A DNA stretch of 64,000 nucleotides from CADEDH01 sp039201605 (GTDB lineage: Bacteria > Actinomycetota > Acidimicrobiia > Acidimicrobiales > SZUA-35), in NCBI GenBank assembly GCA_039201605.1, contig JBCCRO010000014.1:62001-126000 (forward strand), written 5' to 3'. The notes beneath the pieces are model-generated. The model had not been told where the DNA came from. It did no database searches and saw only the letters and a program-made list of their open reading frames with translations. Both the position numbers and the translations under genes were made by a program. Position 1 is the first letter of the stretch. Every line of letters starts with the position of its first letter. Positions 56,814 to 64,000 of the stretch are shown here, piece after piece.

Positions 56814-57713
56814 ATGACCACACCCACGCCCTCCTCCCTTGCGGGCTCGGCGCCGGACGGTGCCCCCGGCCCACACGGCGCCGCCGAGCGGCACCGCGGG
56901 CTCACCGTGGTCTACGTGGCCTACGGCGTCGACCGCTTGCAGCTCGACTGGATCCCGGCCGGGACGCCGGTGATCGTGGTTTGCAACGACGATCGACTGA
57001 CCCCGCCCGAACGGCCCGGGCTCGTGGTCATCGACCCGGGGACCAACCTGGGCTTCGGTGCCGCCGTCAACCGGGCGCTGGACCGGGTCGACACCCCGAG
57101 GATCCTGCTTTGCAACCCCGACACCGACCTCGATCGGGAGCATTTCGACGCCCTGGCCACGTCGCCGACCGGTGAGCTGGTGGCCCTGCCCCTGGTCGAG
57201 ATGGACGGCACCGCCAACTCGGTGATCAACGGCTACTGGGGCCCGGTCGCCTTCGTCGCCACCGCCCTCCGCCTCGGTCGCTTCGCCCCCCGTGACGGCC
57301 TGGTCCGTCGGCTGCTGACCCCGCTCCTGGGTCGGTGGGGTCGGGCCCACCGGGCCTCGCTCGACAACGAGGCGGGCACCTGGCCCCTCGCCGAGCGGTG
57401 GGCCACGGCCGCCGTGCTCGCCCTGCCCGTGGCCGAGGTCCGGGCCGTCGGCGGCTTCGACGACGCCTACTTCCTCTACTACGAGGACGCCGACCTGCAG
57501 CAACGTCTCGCCGCCCGCTTCCCCCACCTGCGTCTCCGATTGCTCGACAGCACCCCGGGGGTGCACGAGGTGGGCGGCAGCGCCACCGGCGAGCGGAGCG
57601 CCGTGGCCCGCCACCGACGGGCCGCCGCCGTGGTCTACGCCCGCCGCCAACCCGGCGTCCGCTGGCGGCTGGCGGCGCTGGCGGTGGCGGCGGCCGACCG
57701 CCGGTGGCGATGA
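56814..57713 (+). CDS. Glycosyltransferase family 2 (rhamnosyltransferase-like)
   Basis: A 299-aa inverting GT-A enzyme. VVYVAYGVDRLQLDWIPA, DPGTNLGFGAAVNRALDRV, the metal-binding LLCNPDTDLDREHFD, and GGFDDAYFLYYEDADLQQRL are the WbbL-type signatures. The first 28 residues are Ala/Pro-rich and likely disordered. The sugar specificity is unknown. Its stop overlaps the next ATG by 4 bp. Confidence 0.9.
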   Translation: MTTPTPSSLAGSAPDGAPGPHGAAERHRGLTVVYVAYGVDRLQLDWIPAGTPVIVVCNDDRLTPPERPGLVVIDPGTNLGFGAAVNRALDRVDTPRILLCNPDTDLDREHFDALATSPTGELVALPLVEMDGTANSVINGYWGPVAFVATALRLGRFAPRDGLVRRLLTPLLGRWGRAHRASLDNEAGTWPLAERWATAAVLALPVAEVRAVGGFDDAYFLYYEDADLQQRLAARFPHLRLRLLDSTPGVHEVGGSATGERSAVARHRRAAAVVYARRQPGVRWRLAALAVAAADRRWR

Positions 57714-58801
57714 CCCGCCGGGTGGTGGTGGTCGCCCCCGGGCGGCCGTCGCTGGGCGAGCGGCGGCGCACCGAGACCTGGCACCGTCTCATCGAGGCCG
57801 ACGGCGCTGCGGCGACCACCGTCGCCACCTCGACCGTCGGCGGCCGCCTCACCCCGTCGCCGGGCGACGTCGGCCACCTGGCCAACGGCCGACTGGTGCC
57901 CGAGGCCCTGGCGTGGTCGGTGGACGCCGTCCGGGCCGAGATCGACGCCGTCGGTCCCGATCTGGTGATCCTCCAGACGGCGCGCTCGGCCCACCCCGGC
58001 CTGCTCACCGGAGCGTGGCCGGTGGTCGTCGACCTCGTCGACCGGCTCAGCGCCAGCTACCGCCAGCGGGCGGCGCTGGCCCGAGGCCCGGCCGCACCCC
58101 TGTTCCGCGCTCTCGCCGGTGCCCACGCCCGGACCGAGGCCCGACTGCTCGCCGGGTCGTCGGCCGCCGGTGTGCCCGTGGTGCTGGCCGGTCACGGGGA
58201 GGCGACACGGTCGGGGGCCCGCTGGGTGCCCAACCTGCTCGACGTCTCGACCGCCGCACCGGATCGGCGCCGGGAGGCACCGCCTTTCGACCTGGTGTTC
58301 TTCGGCACCCTCGGCTACCGGCCGAACATCGAGGCCTTGACCGAGCTGGACGCCGGTGATCCCGGTGCCGCCGGGCTCCGGGTGCTGGTGGCCGGTCAGC
58401 GCCCGCCCTCGGTCGTGGCCGATCTGTGTCGCGCCCGGGGGTGGACGCTCGTCGCCGACTTCCCCTCGATGTCGTGGCTGGCCGAGCAGGCCGCGGTGGC
58501 GGTGGCCCCCCTCCGCTCCACCGCCGGCATCCAGAACAAGGTCCTCGAGGCGGCCCTGTTCGGCCTGCCCCAGGTGGTCACCCCCGCCGCCCTCGACGGT
58601 CTGGCCCCCGGCCTGCCCTGCCGGGTGACCGACGACGGTGCCGCCCTCGTCCGGGCCGCCGCCGAGCTGGTGGCCGACCCGTCCGCCGCCGCCCGCCTGG
58701 CCGACGAGGCCCGCCACCATGTGGTGGCGCAGTACACGGTGGGTCGCTGGCGAACGACGATCGAGTCGCTGTCGACGGGTCGGTGGCCGGTGCCGGTGTG
58801 A
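57710..58801 (+). CDS. Glycosyltransferase family 4-like (GT-B)
   Basis: A 363-aa GT-B enzyme starting MTRRVVVVAPGRPSLGERRR. The C-terminal domain has DLVFFGTLGYRPNIEALTEL, then VADFPSMSWLAEQAAVAVAPLRSTAGIQNKVLEAALFGLPQVV, the nucleotide-sugar region with the ExxxxG-type EAALFG. The N-terminal domain carries DLVILQTARSAHPGLL. It overlaps the GT2 gene and the flippase gene by 4 bp each, so the three are one translational unit. Confidence 0.87.
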   Translation: MTRRVVVVAPGRPSLGERRRTETWHRLIEADGAAATTVATSTVGGRLTPSPGDVGHLANGRLVPEALAWSVDAVRAEIDAVGPDLVILQTARSAHPGLLTGAWPVVVDLVDRLSASYRQRAALARGPAAPLFRALAGAHARTEARLLAGSSAAGVPVVLAGHGEATRSGARWVPNLLDVSTAAPDRRREAPPFDLVFFGTLGYRPNIEALTELDAGDPGAAGLRVLVAGQRPPSVVADLCRARGWTLVADFPSMSWLAEQAAVAVAPLRSTAGIQNKVLEAALFGLPQVVTPAALDGLAPGLPCRVTDDGAALVRAAAELVADPSAAARLADEARHHVVAQYTVGRWRTTIESLSTGRWPVPV

Positions 58802-60159
58802 TCGATCGCCCAACCCACCACCTGGCCGGGCTGCAGGCGGTCGGCCGGGTGGTGTCCCTCGGGCTTCAGCTCGTCCACTTCGCCCTCTTGGCCCGGGTGT
58901 TCGGCCCCGACGCCTTCGGCCCCTTCGCCGCCGGCCTGGCCGTCGCCTCGATGGCCGGGGTGGTGGCCGAGTTCGGTGTGCCGACCACGGTGCTGGTCCA
59001 GCGGGCCGACACCCCCTCGCCCCGGTTGTGGGCGGTGGCGGTGCGGGCGGTCCTCGCCAGCACGACGATCGGCGTCGCCCTGGCCGCCCTCGTCGCCGTC
59101 GTCCTGCTCGACGGTCCGGCCCGGCAGGCGGCGCTGGTGCTGCTGGGGTGGACGGTGGCCGGCCGGCTCCGGCTGGTGGCGGTGGCCGTGCGGCAGGCCG
59201 ATCTCGACGCCGTGCGGGTGGTGGCGGCCGAGCTCTCGGCCCGCATCGTGGCCACCGGCGCAGCGGCGGTCGCCGTCGCCATCGGCGGCGACGCGTGGAC
59301 GACGCTGATCGTGGTGGCCGCCGGCATGGCGGCGGGTGAACTGGTGGGGGTGGCCGTCGCCTGGCCCGGTTGGCCGACGGCCGAGGTCGGCGGCGACGAC
59401 GGCGGTGGGGCGTGGCCCGAGGCGGTGGCCCTCCTCCGTCGCAGCCGCGACTTCGGGCTGACCGCCTCCGCCGCCTCCGTCCACTCCCGCCTCGACCAGA
59501 TCCTGCTCGACGCCACCCGGACCGCCGGGGGCGGCGCCTACGCGGTCGCCTATCGCCTGGTCGACGCCTCGCTGGCGGTGATGACGATGGCCACGTCGTT
59601 GGTGGTGCCCCTGCTGGCCCGCTGCGAGCGGCCCGAACGGGAGCGACTGGCCCGGGCTCTGACCGCCGCCGCCGTCGTGTTCGCCGCGGTCCTCTGCGGT
59701 GCTCTGGTGGCGACCGCCCCGGTCGTGGTCCGCATCGTCGGTGGCGCCGGGTACGAGGAGGCGGTGGTACTGGTCCGCCTGCTGGCGGTGGTGCTCGCCC
59801 TGGCCGTGGTCAACGTGCCCCTGCTGCACCTGGTGATGGTCGAGGGCCGGTCGGACCGGCTGTTCCGCATCAGCACGGTGATGATCGCCGTCAACCTCGG
59901 GCTCAACCTGGCCCTGCTCCCGCGCTGGGGCGTGACCGGCGCCGCCGTGGCCACCATGATCAGCGAGGCCAGCGGCCTGGTGCTGGTGACGCTGGAGGCC
60001 CGACGCCACCACCCCCGGGTCCTCCCCGGCATCAACCTGTGGCGGGAGATGCAACCGTTGCGGAGCCACCCCGCCGCCCTCATCGCCCCGACGGCCACGG
60101 CCGGCGCCCCCTCCGCCGATGGGTCGTCGGCCGACGCGCCGTCGGCCGACCGCCCCTGA
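58798..60159 (+). CDS. Polysaccharide flippase (Wzx/MOP superfamily)
   Basis: A 453-aa integral membrane protein with about 12 helices, starting MIDRPTHHLAGLQAVGRVVS at GTG 58798. LVHFALLARVFGPDAFGPFAAG is the conserved first helix pair, and SRLDQILLDATRTAGGGAYAVAYRL is typical of lipid-linked oligosaccharide flippases. It likely moves the undecaprenyl-linked glycan made by the neighbouring transferases across the membrane. The tail is Ala/Pro/Ser-rich. Its final codons and stop lie in a 49-bp tandem duplication. Confidence 0.88.
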   Translation: MIDRPTHHLAGLQAVGRVVSLGLQLVHFALLARVFGPDAFGPFAAGLAVASMAGVVAEFGVPTTVLVQRADTPSPRLWAVAVRAVLASTTIGVALAALVAVVLLDGPARQAALVLLGWTVAGRLRLVAVAVRQADLDAVRVVAAELSARIVATGAAAVAVAIGGDAWTTLIVVAAGMAAGELVGVAVAWPGWPTAEVGGDDGGGAWPEAVALLRRSRDFGLTASAASVHSRLDQILLDATRTAGGGAYAVAYRLVDASLAVMTMATSLVVPLLARCERPERERLARALTAAAVVFAAVLCGALVATAPVVVRIVGGAGYEEAVVLVRLLAVVLALAVVNVPLLHLVMVEGRSDRLFRISTVMIAVNLGLNLALLPRWGVTGAAVATMISEASGLVLVTLEARRHHPRVLPGINLWREMQPLRSHPAALIAPTATAGAPSADGSSADAPSADRP

Positions 60160-60235
60160 CCCGGACCGACCGGTCGAAGGGATCGAGCCGTCGGCCGACC
60201 GCCCCTGACCCGGACCGACCGGTCGAAGGGATCGA
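60138..60235 (+). repeat. 49-bp perfect tandem duplication spanning the flippase stop
   Basis: Bases 60138-60186 are repeated exactly at 60187-60235. The unit begins GCCGTCGGCCGACCGCCCCT and contains the flippase TGA (60157-60159) and the inverted-repeat-rich GACCGACCGGTCGA. A methyltransferase gene starts 57 bp after the second copy. Confidence 0.95.
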
Positions 60236-60292
60236 GGGATCGGTCCGGCGGCGGAGGCTCAGCTCGGGCCCGGCCGGGCCGACCGGGAACCG

Positions 60293-60937
60293 ATGTCCGG
60301 TTACTACAGCAACTGCCGCCTCGATGTGCTCGCCCTGCTGGCCCCGTCAACGGGTCGGGTGCTCGACGTCGGTTGTGGTGAGGGGGCGACCGGCGCCGCC
60401 CTGCTCAACAGCGGGCGGGCCGACGCCGTCGACGGCATCGAACTGACCGCGGCGGGGGCGGAACGAGCCACCGGCGACGCCGGCTACGGGACGGTGGTCG
60501 TCGGCGATCTGGAGACCGTCGATCGCACGCCCCTCGTCGACCACTACGACACGATCATGTGCAACGACGTGTTGGAGCACGTCCAGGACCCGTGGACCGT
60601 GCTCCGCACCCTGGTCAGGGATCACCTCCGTCCCGGCGGCACCGTGGTGGTGTCGGTGCCGAACGTGCAGTGCGCCGAGGTGGTCGGACCCCTGCTGCTC
60701 GGTCGCTTCGAATACGCCGACGACGGCGTCCTCGACCGCACCCACCTCCGGTTCTTCACCCGCCGCAGCGCCCGGGCCCTGGTCGAGACCGCCGGTCTCA
60801 CCGTGACCGGCGAGGCCGACAGCCGCATCGGCGAGGGTCGGGGTGGCGCCCCCCGCCTGGTCGGGCGCATCGCCGGCCCCTTTGGCGTCCGCCAGCTCCT
60901 GTTCCGGGCGGTCTCGCCCCAGCACCGGGCGGACTGA
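60293..60937 (+). CDS. Class I SAM-dependent methyltransferase (glycan cluster)
   Basis: A 214-aa methyltransferase. Motif I is VLDVGCGEGATGAALLNSG, with the acidic residue in VDGIELTAAGAERA. Motif II is HYDTIMCNDVLEHVQDPW, post-II is LRPGGTVVVSVPNVQ, and RTHLRFFTRRSARALVETAGL is typical of O-antigen or glycan-cluster methyltransferases. It may modify a sugar of the glycan made by the upstream genes. It lies 133 bp after the flippase, separated by the tandem duplication. Confidence 0.88.
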   Translation: MSGYYSNCRLDVLALLAPSTGRVLDVGCGEGATGAALLNSGRADAVDGIELTAAGAERATGDAGYGTVVVGDLETVDRTPLVDHYDTIMCNDVLEHVQDPWTVLRTLVRDHLRPGGTVVVSVPNVQCAEVVGPLLLGRFEYADDGVLDRTHLRFFTRRSARALVETAGLTVTGEADSRIGEGRGGAPRLVGRIAGPFGVRQLLFRAVSPQHRAD

Positions 60938-61020
60938 CCGCTCGACGGTCGCGGCGACGGCGACGGCGAGCTGGTCGGGCGGTGGTGATCTCGTCACCCG
61001 GTCGGCACGCCTGTCGGTGC

Positions 61021-61040
61021 GCCTCCGTAGACTTGGAGGC
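61021..61040 (+). promoter_or_regulatory. uvrC promoter with overlapping inverted repeat
   Basis: GCCTCCGTAGACTTGGAGGC is a perfect 6-bp inverted repeat with an 8-nt centre containing the -10 box TAGACT (61028-61033). GTG 61041 follows directly, 7 nt after the box. The repeat could be an operator, or, if transcribed, part of the start region. Confidence 0.55.
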
Positions 61041-62951
61041 GTGGTTACGCGTCCTCCGGCCGGGACGATCCCCGACGCCCCCGGCTCCTACCAGTTCAAG
61101 GACGACGCAGGCCGGGTGATCTACGTCGGCAAGGCCAGCTCCCTCCGCTCCCGCCTGTCGAGCTACTTCCAGAACCCGATCAACCTCCACCCTCGCACCG
61201 CCCAGATGGTGGCCACTGCGGAGTCCGTCGAGTGGATCCAGGTGGCCAACGAGGTCGAGGCTCTGATGCTGGAGTACAACCTCATCAAGGAGCACCGGCC
61301 CCGGTTCAACGTCCGCCTGGTCGACGACAAGAGCTACCCCTTCCTCGCCGTGACCATGAGCGACGAGTGGCCCCGGGCCCAGGTGATGCGGGGCCGCAAG
61401 CGCAAGGGCACCCGTTACTTCGGTCCCTACGCCCACGCCTACGCCATCCGGGAGACGCTCGACCACCTCCTGCGCACGTTCCCCATCCGCACCTGCACCA
61501 ACGCCAAGCTCGATCGGCACCGCAAGCTGGGCAAGCCCTGCCTGCTGTTCCACATCGAGAAGTGCTCGGCCCCCTGTGTCGACGAGATCGAGCCGCAGGA
61601 CTACAAGCTGTTGGTGGGGGAGCTGTGCGCCTTCCTCGACGGGGAGACCCAGCCCGTGCTCGACAAGCTCGAGGGGGAGATGGCGGCCGCCGCCGAGGAG
61701 CTGGAGTTCGAGAAGGCGGCCCGGATCCGCGACCGGCTGGCCACGGTGCGCAAGGCCATCGAGAAGCAGCAGATGGTGGCCGACAGCAACGAGGACCTCG
61801 ACGTGATCGGCCTGGCCGACGACGATCTCGAAGCCTCGGTGTTCGTCTTCCACGTCCGTCGGGGCCGGGTGACCGGTCGGCGGAGCCTGATCCTCGACAA
61901 GGCCGAGCCGCTCACCGAGCACGAGCTGATCGACAAGGTGTTGGAGGCGGTCTACGACGAGTCGCCGGTGCAGGGAATGCCCAAGATCGTGCTCCTGCCC
62001 GACGAACCATCGGACGTCGACCTGTACACCGAGTGGCTGGGCCTGCTCCGGGAGTCGAAGGTGGAGCTCCGGGTGCCCCGGCGGGGGAGCAAGGTCGAGC
62101 TGCTGGCCACCGTCACCCAGAACGCCACCGAGGAGTTCACCCGGCATCGGCTCAAGCGGGCCACCGACCACAACAGCCGGGCCCGGGCCCTCAACGAGCT
62201 GCAGGGCTGGCTCGATCTGCCCGACGCCCCGCTGCGGATCGAGTGCTACGACATGAGCCACCTCCAGGGCACCGACTACGTCGGCTCGATGGTGGTGGTG
62301 GAGGACGGCATCGCCGCCAAGCGGGAGTACCGCCGGTTCAAGGTTCGCACCGTCGACCAGAACGACGACTTCGCCGCCATGGAGGAGGTGCTGACCCGTC
62401 GCCTGACCAACTACCTGGAGGACCAGGACAAGCCGCTCAACGAGCGGGGCAAGTTCCAGTACCCGCCCCAGCTGCTCGTGGTCGACGGCGGCAAAGGGCA
62501 GCTCGGGGTGGCGGTACGCGTCCTGGAGAACCTCGGCCTCACCGACCAGATCCCGGTGTGCGCCCTCGCCAAACGGTTCGAGGAGGTCTACCTCCCCAAC
62601 CGGTCGGACCCGGTCGTCATACCCCGCCAGTCGGAGGCGCTGTATCTGTTGCAGCGGATCCGGGACGAGAGCCACCGGTTCGCCATCGACTACCACCGCC
62701 GCCTGCGCGACAAGCGGATGACCAAGTCGGTGCTCGACGACATCCCCGGGCTCGGCCCCACCCGCCGCAAGCGCCTGATCGACGAGCTGGGCGGGGTGAA
62801 GAAGGTGCGCCAGGCCGAACGGGAGACCCTGGCCGAGTTGAGCTGGCTGCCGGAGGCGGTGGCCGACGCCGTCTATGCGAAGACCCACGGCCTCGACCCT
62901 CGACCCCGGGCCACCCCTGTCGACCTCGGAGGAACGACCGAGTCGGCCTGA
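61041..62951 (+). CDS. uvrC: Excinuclease ABC subunit C
   Basis: Makes both incisions in nucleotide excision repair. It has 636 aa from GTG 61041 (MVTRPPAGTIPDAPGSYQF). The GIY-YIG domain lies at about residues 12-95 (VIYVGKASSLRSRLSSYF). A four-cysteine cluster (RTC ... KPCLLFHIEKCSAPC) matches the iron-sulfur site proposed for UvrC. UVR motif is LEGEMAAAAEELEFEKAARI. The RNase H-like nuclease is at about 380-540 (ECYDMSHLQGTDYVGSMVVVE, LLVVDGGKGQLGVA). The C-terminal helix-hairpin-helix is DDIPGLGPTRRKRLI. Confidence 0.97.
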   Translation: MVTRPPAGTIPDAPGSYQFKDDAGRVIYVGKASSLRSRLSSYFQNPINLHPRTAQMVATAESVEWIQVANEVEALMLEYNLIKEHRPRFNVRLVDDKSYPFLAVTMSDEWPRAQVMRGRKRKGTRYFGPYAHAYAIRETLDHLLRTFPIRTCTNAKLDRHRKLGKPCLLFHIEKCSAPCVDEIEPQDYKLLVGELCAFLDGETQPVLDKLEGEMAAAAEELEFEKAARIRDRLATVRKAIEKQQMVADSNEDLDVIGLADDDLEASVFVFHVRRGRVTGRRSLILDKAEPLTEHELIDKVLEAVYDESPVQGMPKIVLLPDEPSDVDLYTEWLGLLRESKVELRVPRRGSKVELLATVTQNATEEFTRHRLKRATDHNSRARALNELQGWLDLPDAPLRIECYDMSHLQGTDYVGSMVVVEDGIAAKREYRRFKVRTVDQNDDFAAMEEVLTRRLTNYLEDQDKPLNERGKFQYPPQLLVVDGGKGQLGVAVRVLENLGLTDQIPVCALAKRFEEVYLPNRSDPVVIPRQSEALYLLQRIRDESHRFAIDYHRRLRDKRMTKSVLDDIPGLGPTRRKRLIDELGGVKKVRQAERETLAELSWLPEAVADAVYAKTHGLDPRPRATPVDLGGTTESA

Positions 62952-63092
62952 GGAGGCCGGTCGATGGCCCGGTGCGCTCGGCCGGCTCGCCCGCAGACCC
63001 GGGCGGCTGAGGCCGACCGCCCGGCCAGGTCCGACACGGGCCCGGCCTGGTGAGCCGACTCCGACCGGAGTGGACAGCTCTCTGACACTCCC

Positions 63093-63098
63093 TACAGT
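63093..63098 (+). promoter_or_regulatory. -10 box TACAGT of leaderless methyltransferase gene
   Basis: TACAGT ends 7 nt before ATG 63106, which fixes the start; the frame is open for 230 bases upstream. Confidence 0.55.
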
Positions 63099-63105
63099 CC
63101 TGCGG

Positions 63106-63849
63106 ATGACGGACGATCCCTGGCAGGACCGGACCCTGACCGACTGGTGGCAGCGCGAGTTCACCGACGGCGTCGACCCCGAGTACACCGAGCAGATCGT
63201 GCCCGTGATCGTCGACGCCGTCGGCGGCGCCGGCCTCGTCGTCGACATCGGCACCGGCGAGGGGCAGGTGGCCCGGGCTCTGGCCGCCTCGGGGAGCGAG
63301 GTCGTCGGCTTCGACCCCATCGCCGATCAGGTTCGGGTGGCGGCCGAGCGGGCCGGTGGGCCTCGTTACGCCCGGGCCGTGGCCGACGGGATCCCGCTCC
63401 CGGACGGGGTGGCCGACGCCGCCGTGGCCTGCCTGGTGTTCGAACACATCGACGCCGTCGACGAGGCGATCGCCGAGGTGGCCCGGATCCTACGGCCCGG
63501 CGGTCGGTTCCTGTTCCTGCTCAACCACCCACTCCTGCAGACCCCGGGCAGCGGCTGGATCGACGATCAGATCATCGAGCCCCCCGAGCAGTACTGGCGC
63601 ATCGGGCCCTACCTCACCGAGGCGGTGACGATGGAGGAGGTGCACAAGGACGTGTTCATCCGCTTCGTGCACCGGCCGCTGTCGCGCTATCTCAACGCCC
63701 TCGTGGCCAACGGCCTGTGGCTGGAGCGGATGGAGGAGCCGGCCCCGCCTCCCGGCTTTTTGGCGGCGGCGGCCGAATACCGGGACGCCGCCACCATCCC
63801 CCGCCTCCTGGTGCTCGACCTGATCAAGGACGAGATCAGCTCGCGGTAG
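63106..63849 (+). CDS. Class I SAM-dependent methyltransferase
   Basis: A 247-aa protein starting MTDDPWQDRTLTDWWQREF. Motif I is VVDIGTGEGQVARALAASG, with acidic VVGFDPIADQV. Motif II is VADAAVACLVFEHIDAVDE, and post-II is RILRPGGRFLFLLNHPLL. The region IIEPPEQYWRIGPYL is common in Type-11 methyltransferases of actinobacteria. The substrate is unknown. It is convergent with the truncated gene at the edge; their ends overlap by 14 bp. Confidence 0.88.
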   Translation: MTDDPWQDRTLTDWWQREFTDGVDPEYTEQIVPVIVDAVGGAGLVVDIGTGEGQVARALAASGSEVVGFDPIADQVRVAAERAGGPRYARAVADGIPLPDGVADAAVACLVFEHIDAVDEAIAEVARILRPGGRFLFLLNHPLLQTPGSGWIDDQIIEPPEQYWRIGPYLTEAVTMEEVHKDVFIRFVHRPLSRYLNALVANGLWLERMEEPAPPPGFLAAAAEYRDAATIPRLLVLDLIKDEISSR

Positions 63850-64000
63850 CGACCACGGCCGGCGGGAGCTCGGCGCCGAAGAAGCCGGCCAGGGCCGACA
63901 ACCGACCGTCGTCGGCCACGATGGCGACGTCGATGCCGTCGAGCACCCTGGCGCCGTCGGCGTCGAGCATCTCCCAACCCCAGCGCAGAAGCTGATGATG
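63836..64000 (-). CDS. C-terminal fragment, SnoaL/NTF2-like protein (cut by window edge)
   Basis: The last 54 codons of a minus-strand gene whose start lies beyond 64000. The protein ends WEMLDADGARVLDGIDVAIVADDGRLSALAGFFGAELP and then PAVVATAS (that is, DVAIVADDGRLSALAGFFG near the end). This pattern is typical of the C-terminus of SnoaL-like or nuclear-transport-factor-2-like proteins. TGA is at plus 63836-63838, overlapping the end of the methyltransferase gene. The full length and role are unknown. Confidence 0.6.
   Translation of the reverse strand, partial: HHQLLRWGWEMLDADGARVLDGIDVAIVADDGRLSALAGFFGAELPPAVVATAS

Overview
The window is a GC-rich chromosomal segment of an actinobacterium. 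Third codon positions are almost always G or C, GTG starts are common, and four-base GTGA/ATGA gene overlaps are frequent. The order hisD-hisC-hisB-hisH-hisA-hisF ... hisI-trpE ... trpC ... trpB-trpA resembles the his/trp cluster of Mycobacterium and its relatives. The SigR/RsrA-type pair, a possible F420-type PPOX protein and a PdtaR-like ANTAR regulator point the same way. A free-living Acidimicrobiia-like organism is my inference; no rRNA is present to confirm it.

Layout. 1-710: an AT-richer gene-poor start with a strong terminator, then a 62-aa coiled-coil gene on the minus strand. 711-5982: a tight hisDCBHAF operon. 6094-10224: an alpha/beta hydrolase, an orphan GroES-like protein, hisI coupled to trpE, and a YgfZ-type protein. 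10354-12573: an OmpR-type two-component system with an apparent 16-codon leader ORF. 12648-18421: a small monooxygenase, trpC, trpF, trpB, trpA, a HIT-like protein and a flavoprotein disulfide reductase. 18563-20488: leuA with a leucine-rich leader peptide and attenuator-like pairing. 20559-21432: a SigR/RsrA-type redox stress pair with a textbook SigR-class promoter. 21478-23909: truncated globin, HU, a FabZ-like dehydratase, a methyltransferase and a PPOX protein. 23956-28749 (minus): a fabD-fabH-fabG-acpP-fabF-nudix fatty-acid operon. 28903-35139: tRNA-Leu, a coiled-coil protein, an ANTAR regulator, polA, a methyltransferase and rpsA. 35309-46646: a Tad/Flp pilus locus (cpaB, cpaE, cpaF, tadB, tadC, flp) with a multi-pass membrane protein and a NarL-type two-component pair. 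46783-62951: coaE, uvrB, uvrA and uvrC, interrupted by a polysaccharide cluster (sugar-phosphate transferase, two glycosyltransferases, flippase, methyltransferase). 63106-64000: a methyltransferase and a truncated gene that runs off the edge.

How it works together. The window is mostly housekeeping: histidine, tryptophan, leucine and fatty-acid synthesis, nucleotide excision repair and DNA polymerase I. Two surface systems are added, a Tad pilus and a polysaccharide or lipid-linked glycan cluster. There is no prophage, insertion sequence or CRISPR array.

The most informative signals are regulatory. At least fourteen start codons sit 6-9 nt after a TANNNT-type -10 box, which implies leaderless mRNAs. 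leuA has a leader peptide with rare CTT codons. sigR has a GGAAT-N18-GTT promoter. uvrA has a near-perfect SOS box. Three separate tandem duplications each span the stop codon of one gene and end just before a methyltransferase gene.
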